Shown: positions 60,906-64,000 of the stretch, one piece after another
How the letters are laid out: each line of letters starts with the position of its first letter
How positions within the stretch are numbered: the first letter of the stretch is position 1
Assembly (NCBI GenBank): GCA_002173095.1
Contig: NHBK01000011.1
Location: 25,577 to 89,576 of the forward strand
Direction: 5' to 3'
DNA: 64,000 bases
Source: Hyphomonadaceae bacterium TMED5
GTDB lineage: Bacteria; Pseudomonadota; Alphaproteobacteria; Caulobacterales; Hyphomonadaceae
Program-made: the position numbers and the translations under genes
Notes under the pieces: model-generated
The model's database searches: none
The model's input: only the letters and a program-made list of their open reading frames with translations
Told to the model about the DNA's origin: nothing

Positions 60906-61910
60906 CTACTGGCGGCCACGCAGCGCGCTGCGAAGGGCGCCGTCGCGATTCTCATTCCAGCGATTGGCTTCGTCACGCGTCGAGGCGTTGTTGGCAGTGA
61001 TCGTCGGAGGGACCAGCGCGAAACCGCCGGATTGACCCGTCGTAGATACGTCTGGAGCCATACCGCAGGCATCCGGACCCGGCATGCCGTAAAGGTTCGC
61101 CGTCATCTCAACGACTGCACGTTCAATCACCGAACGGATCGCCAGCTGGATTGGCTCCTGTGCGCGCTCACCAAGGCCGATGTCGAAGACATTGCCATTG
61201 AGGAAGTCAAACACGCCGGCAGAGATTTCGCGGCCGATAATCTGTTTCTGATAAGAGATGACATCGACAACTTCGAGCGTCTGCGTATCAACGAGGCGCA
61301 GATCGAGGCCGACATTGATCACGAACATTTTCGCAGTGGACGTGCCGTTCAGATCTTCTGCGTCCTGATCGCCGACATAGGCTTCAAGGCCGAAAGATCG
61401 GATATTGTAGTTCATCTCTGTAATGCCGCCGACCAGATAATAGTCAGAGCCAGGGATGCTGCCTGCGTGGATTTCGCGGAAGTTCGCGCCATCGTCAGAA
61501 ATCAGGCGGTTATTGGTGTAGGTCAGTTCGAGTTCTGAAACCGAGGTATCAAAACGCTCGACCAGGCTGACACCGGCTTTGGAGAAAGCCGAGATTGCCA
61601 TAAGAGACGCGCCCTGCGTTACGCGGCGGCCGCCTTCAAGGTCAGCTTTGCCGGTATAGTCGAGGATGCGGCCAACCGCGACGCGAGGTGCGCGCAGATT
61701 GTTTGCAACTGCATAGTTTGCCAGGCAGTTCAGCGCATCAGAATAGGGTGTCGGGTTAGGGATCACCGGTGCGCCACCAATCGGCGCAGCATAGTGACCA
61801 CCTGGGCCAGCAACCGGGCTGACGCAGCCTGCAAGAGCAAGTGCACCGGCGGACGCAAGCGCTGCAAAACGTACAGCTTTGCGCTTTGTCGTGTTGGCGA
61901 TGCTAGTCAT
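60906..61910 (-). CDS. hfaB: Holdfast anchor secretion lipoprotein HfaB (CsgG family)
   Basis: 334 residues. Lipoprotein signal ending LALAGCVSPV (Cys about residue 29), followed by a CsgG/HfaB domain: YVANNLRAPRVAVGRILDYTG-like start, YYLVGGITEMNYNIRS, AKMFVINVGLDLRLVDTQTLEVVDVISYQKQIIGREISAG (region about residues 173-213). CsgG proteins form an outer-membrane pore for curli-type subunits; HfaB exports HfaA and HfaD in Caulobacter. It overlaps hfaA by eight bases and precedes hfaD by 36 bases. Confidence 0.93.
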   Translation of the reverse strand: MTSIANTTKRKAVRFAALASAGALALAGCVSPVAGPGGHYAAPIGGAPVIPNPTPYSDALNCLANYAVANNLRAPRVAVGRILDYTGKADLEGGRRVTQGASLMAISAFSKAGVSLVERFDTSVSELELTYTNNRLISDDGANFREIHAGSIPGSDYYLVGGITEMNYNIRSFGLEAYVGDQDAEDLNGTSTAKMFVINVGLDLRLVDTQTLEVVDVISYQKQIIGREISAGVFDFLNGNVFDIGLGERAQEPIQLAIRSVIERAVVEMTANLYGMPGPDACGMAPDVSTTGQSGGFALVPPTITANNASTRDEANRWNENRDGALRSALRGRQ

Positions 61911-62328
61911 TGTTTGCCTGCTCTCCGTTCAGAATGGCTGTCTGGTTGCCATTATTGATCTGCGTGCTGTCGATAATGATGGTGTTGTTATTGCCATTGG
62001 TGATGACGTTCAGCTGGTTGCCGATCGCCATATTGTAACCGAGCATGCCGCTGCCGCCGGTGCTGCCCCATGCGGTGTTCAGCCCATTGCCAAGCGTTGA
62101 GTAATTGCTGCCGTTTACAATGCGTCCATCAATGATGAGGCGGTTACCCGCGGCGTCGCGTGTCGTTGGGTCATAAGGCGTTTCGGCCAGACCGAGCCCC
62201 ATGCCATACGGGATTTCGAATTGTCCGGAGTATTGCGCAGCCTGCGCATTTACCGTCATGGCTGGCGCGAGGCCAGTCATAGCCAGCGTGAAGAGACCTG
62301 CTGAGAGTGTGCATACACCGTGCTTCAT
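61903..62328 (-). CDS. hfaA: Holdfast attachment protein HfaA
   Basis: 141 residues with a signal peptide (about residues 1-30). The mature chain has the HfaA pattern with curlin-like Asn/Gly/Gln repeats near its end: NVITNGNNNTIIIDSTQINNGNQTAIL (region about residues 108-134), and IVNGSNYSTLGNGLNTAWGS. Known to form SDS-resistant oligomers at the stalk tip in Caulobacter and to anchor the holdfast. First gene of the operon; GGGGAAATAAG upstream. The operon promoter should lie in 62329-62500. Confidence 0.9.
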   Translation of the reverse strand: MKHGVCTLSAGLFTLAMTGLAPAMTVNAQAAQYSGQFEIPYGMGLGLAETPYDPTTRDAAGNRLIIDGRIVNGSNYSTLGNGLNTAWGSTGGSGMLGYNMAIGNQLNVITNGNNNTIIIDSTQINNGNQTAILNGEQANND

Positions 62329-62718
62329 CTTATTTCCCCATTACGGAGCGACGTGCATCTGGGCTGCGGATTGCCCTGCCATCACCCCGCATCGTCATGC
62401 GAAGATTTGTTTCCGCATACAGAACTATCTGGAAAAGACGCATTTTAGGTTAAGAAGCCTGTGAAACTGCGCCGGAAGAGGTCAGAAATTATTAAGAAAA
62501 TTTTTCAGGTGTTTCAGTCTGGTACGTATTTTCGAGGCTCAGATGGCCCGTTTCCTGACTTATCTGTAATATAGCGCAGATCAGTTTTCTGAGCAAGTTA
62601 GTTGTTTTTTTTCCCGAATGGTAAAGCCTGCGGCGCAAGCGCGCTGCGCGTTTTTGACCGGTGGTATCTGCGCGCGGAGCTTCCAATCTCTACTTTATAA
62701 AAAGGAAGGGAGAATACT
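62329..62718. other. Gene-free divergent promoter region between hfaA and the YdcH gene
   Basis: 390 bases without a credible gene. It must contain the hfaA promoter (minus) and the YdcH promoter (plus). A TTAAC half-site (minus strand, near 62450) could belong to CtrA control, but no full TTAA-N7-TTAA site is present. A short GCGCA/TGCGC hairpin with TTTTT follows at 62633-62655. Nothing else recognised. Confidence 0.35.
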
Positions 62719-62961
62719 ATGTCTCATACACCACATGAACTGACTGAGGAATTTCCTGAAGCGGTCGAGCTGTTACAGCGACTGAAAACAGAAGATGCTC
62801 ACTTTGCGCGTCTGGCTGAAACCTATCATGAGCTGAACCGAACAATTCACCGCGTTGAAAACCGTATTGAAGCGCGTAGTGAATTTGAAGAAGAAGATCT
62901 GCGAAAGCAGCGGCTCGCTTTGAAGGATGAGATCGCGATTCTGTTGCGTTCGGCGGCCTGA
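62719..62961 (+). CDS. YdcH/DUF465 family small protein
   Basis: 80 residues, almost wholly helical. DUF465 pattern: PEAVELLQRLKTEDAHFARLAETYHELNRTIHRVENRIEAR (about residues 13-54) and LRKQRLALKDEIAILLR near the end, forming a helical hairpin. Function unknown; related small proteins are widespread and often stress or growth related. Excellent GGAAGGGAGA ribosome site. Confidence 0.92.
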   Translation: MSHTPHELTEEFPEAVELLQRLKTEDAHFARLAETYHELNRTIHRVENRIEARSEFEEEDLRKQRLALKDEIAILLRSAA

Positions 62962-62995
62962 CGCAAAGCACGTCTCTATAGCCGATATATATAAG

Positions 62996-63042
62996 AGCAG
63001 GGTCGGGCAGGGGGCTGTTATGTCGTCCTCACCGGCCCTGCT
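62996..63042 (+). terminator. Long hairpin after the YdcH gene
   Basis: AGCAGGGTCGG (62996-63006) / CCGGCCCTGCT (63032-63042), 11 positions with one G-U, 25-base loop; the following bases are TTGCTTAAAA with no clear T run. Terminator or processing site. Confidence 0.45.
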
Positions 63043-63117
63043 TGCTTAAAAACATGTTTAGGCGCACACTCTGTATATAAGGGCCCGCCAATGAGGCCTG
63101 ACGGGAAGGAGCGCTCT

Positions 63118-63549
63118 ATGAAACTCTACAATATTCTGAATGGCAAAGGTCGCGACGTGATCACCCTGAACGCTGAGTCTACGCTTCAGGAAGCGGCAAC
63201 GATTCTTAACGACAGGAAGATCGGTGCAGCTGTTGCGATGAATGCATCAGGAAAACTGGCAGGTGTCCTGTCTGAACGCGATATCATTCGCCGAATCTCC
63301 GAGAATGGAATCGCCGCATTATCTATGACGGTCAGCGATGCGATGACGAAAGATGTCATCACCGCCACGCCTGATACCTCAATAGATGAGGGATTAGAGC
63401 GTATGACGGATCGTCGGATTCGGCATTTGCCCATTGTAGAAGGTGGCAAATTGGTTGGAATCGTTTCGATCGGTGACCTGGTGAAGCAGAAAATCTCTGC
63501 GGTTGAGGCCGAAGCCGAAGCGATGAAACAGTATATTCACGCTGGCTGA
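63118..63549 (+). CDS. CBS domain-pair protein
   Basis: 143 residues from the ATG at 63118 (GGAG upstream; frame open from 63091). Two CBS motifs: VITLNAESTLQEAATILNDRKIGAAVAMNASGKLAGVLSERDI (about residues 14-56) and VITATPDTSIDEGLERMTDRRIRHLPIVEGGKLVGIVSIGDLV (about 80-122). CBS pairs bind AMP, ATP or SAM and sense energy state or ionic strength; the partner is unknown. Monocistronic in appearance, followed by a hairpin region. Confidence 0.92.
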   Translation: MKLYNILNGKGRDVITLNAESTLQEAATILNDRKIGAAVAMNASGKLAGVLSERDIIRRISENGIAALSMTVSDAMTKDVITATPDTSIDEGLERMTDRRIRHLPIVEGGKLVGIVSIGDLVKQKISAVEAEAEAMKQYIHAG

Positions 63550-63641
63550 GCGATCTCTGAAAAATAATACGATCTTTCTATCGGGCAGTTGGAATGTCAT
63601 AACTGCCCGCTATGACGGGCTCTTGCGCGGCATATCTGTCT
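63550..63641 (+). other. Alternative hairpins after the CBS gene
   Basis: CGGGCAGTT (63582-63590) / AACTGCCCG (63601-63609) is a perfect 9-bp hairpin. It competes with GCCCG (63605-63609) / CGGGC (63616-63620), which shares its right arm. Terminator or attenuator-like, but without a T run. No gene is seen in 63550-64000. Confidence 0.45.
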
Positions 63642-63642
63642 C

Positions 63643-63674
63643 TTATCCACAAAGCCCGGCCGGGCTGTGGAAAA
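63643..63674. promoter_or_regulatory. Pair of opposed DnaA boxes
   Basis: TTATCCACA (63643-63651) is a perfect DnaA box; TGTGGAAAA (63666-63674) is a box in the opposite direction (TTTTCCACA). Between them lies the palindrome GCCCGGCCGGGC (63654-63665). Whether DnaA binds here cannot be told from sequence. Confidence 0.55.
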
Positions 63675-63824
63675 GAAATCTGAATTTTCTTGGATAAAGC
63701 GCTTGCGTTCATGTCCGAGGCAGGATTATAAGCGCGCTTCTTCAGTCAACGACGCCTTCCGGGCGGCCACTTATTGAGGCCGATACGAGCGTTTCTTTGA
63801 CACTTTTCTGGACGATCCGGTTCG

Positions 63825-63888
63825 CCGAATTATTCCAAAAAGAAAGTGAAAAAAGAGAGTTGACTGGTTGGAATGAGGGGCATATATC
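63825..63888 (+). promoter_or_regulatory. Strong rrn-type promoter with upstream A-tract
   Basis: TTGACT (63860-63865), 17-base spacer, TATATC (63883-63888), with a GC-rich discriminator CCGCTCC immediately after, as in rRNA promoters under stringent control. The 35 bases upstream are A-rich in phased runs, like an UP element. Confidence 0.75.
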
Positions 63889-64000
63889 CCGCTCCTCGCC
63901 GAGATGAACTGGCCAGCTGGTTGGGGTTGTTTCGGAAGGACGCTGAAGCGATTTGTTTTAGTTGTCCAGCTATTTGACATTGTAGGTTTTGGAAGAGAAA
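63889..64000 (+). promoter_or_regulatory. rRNA operon leader with boxA-like antiterminator
   Basis: AGCTATTTGACA (63968-63979) followed by TTGTAGG matches the boxA-like sequence that precedes 16S rRNA in alphaproteobacteria (TTTGACATTG motif). The window ends about 20 bases later at GGAAGAGAAA, so the 16S rRNA gene is predicted to start shortly beyond the right edge. Confidence 0.7.

Overview
The window looks like a chromosomal segment of a marine, prosthecate or budding alphaproteobacterium of the Caulobacterales/Hyphomonadales type (Hyphomonadaceae-like). The main evidence is a complete holdfast-anchoring operon (hfaA-hfaB-hfaD, 62328 to 59592, minus strand). It is supported by a three-subunit proton-translocating transhydrogenase, a STAS-MlaE/MlaF/MlaD lipid transporter, a TorF-type porin, tandem PilZ and MHYT-GGDEF-EAL cyclic-di-GMP proteins, and alphaproteobacterial rrn-leader signals at the right edge. 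Gene density is high and base composition looks even. I saw no insertion sequence, phage gene, CRISPR array or tRNA. The genus is inferred, not proven.

Layout. 1-5431: the rod-shape cluster mreB (5' end cut by the window)-mreC-mreD-mrdA(PBP2)-rodA. 5.5-9.5 kb: a sodium:neurotransmitter-type symporter, prolyl aminopeptidase, a lipoprotein, a DUF423 protein and a thioesterase. 9.6-13.1 kb: the Mla-type retrograde phospholipid transporter with an auxiliary lipoprotein, preceded by paired GTGAG/CTCAC-type inverted repeats. 13.1-18.5 kb: a large coiled-coil membrane protein (TipN-like in layout), a 65-residue protein, an Hpt phosphotransfer protein, chorismate mutase and an MHYT-GGDEF-EAL enzyme. 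18.6-25.5 kb: assimilatory sulfite reduction, with ferredoxin-NADP reductase and a LysR regulator divergent from a tightly coupled six-gene operon (cysG-DUF2849-GST-VOC-cysI-DUF934). 25.7-31.2 kb: an outer-membrane barrel with an unusual RNA leader, a methyltransferase/DUF3445 pair, an EVE protein, GmhB and a TetA-like MFS pump. 31.4-35.5 kb: a TPR-like/hydrolase protein convergent with a radical SAM enzyme, then a CoxE-like VWA protein. 35.7-41.8 kb: DUF2270 and DUF4197 proteins, a hydrolase and pntAA-pntAB-pntB. 41.9-46.0 kb: an aldehyde-oxidation module (GAF-Fis regulator without AAA+ domain, palindrome, aldehyde dehydrogenase, TorF porin, DUF779). 46-49.8 kb: acyl-CoA synthetase, FMN reductase, thioesterase and Zur. 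49.9-51.6 kb: a Pmp3-type protein and a MoxR ATPase followed by two very short membrane-protein genes. 51.8-58.4 kb: an S9 peptidase, malate dehydrogenase, PilZ protein, GMC oxidoreductase and PAS protein. 58.5-62.3 kb: a Cys-rich secreted protein and the hfa operon. 62.7-64 kb: YdcH, a CBS protein, a pair of opposed DnaA boxes, and then a strong promoter plus boxA-like leader. These last signals indicate that an rRNA operon starts just past the right edge.

How the genes work together. Several clusters concern the cell envelope and surface attachment: Mre/PBP2/RodA elongation, Mla lipid homeostasis, holdfast anchoring and cyclic-di-GMP signalling. Others handle electron and carbon flow: sulfite reduction with its flavin reductase, NADPH supply by transhydrogenase, aldehyde oxidation and malate dehydrogenase. 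No single element is unmistakably a new system. The best candidates for second looks are: the mutually exclusive RNA hairpins over the start of the 25708 porin-like gene; the MoxR operon with two microproteins; the radical SAM/hydrolase convergent pair; the Cys-rich secreted protein beside hfaD; and the opposed DnaA boxes before the predicted rRNA operon.
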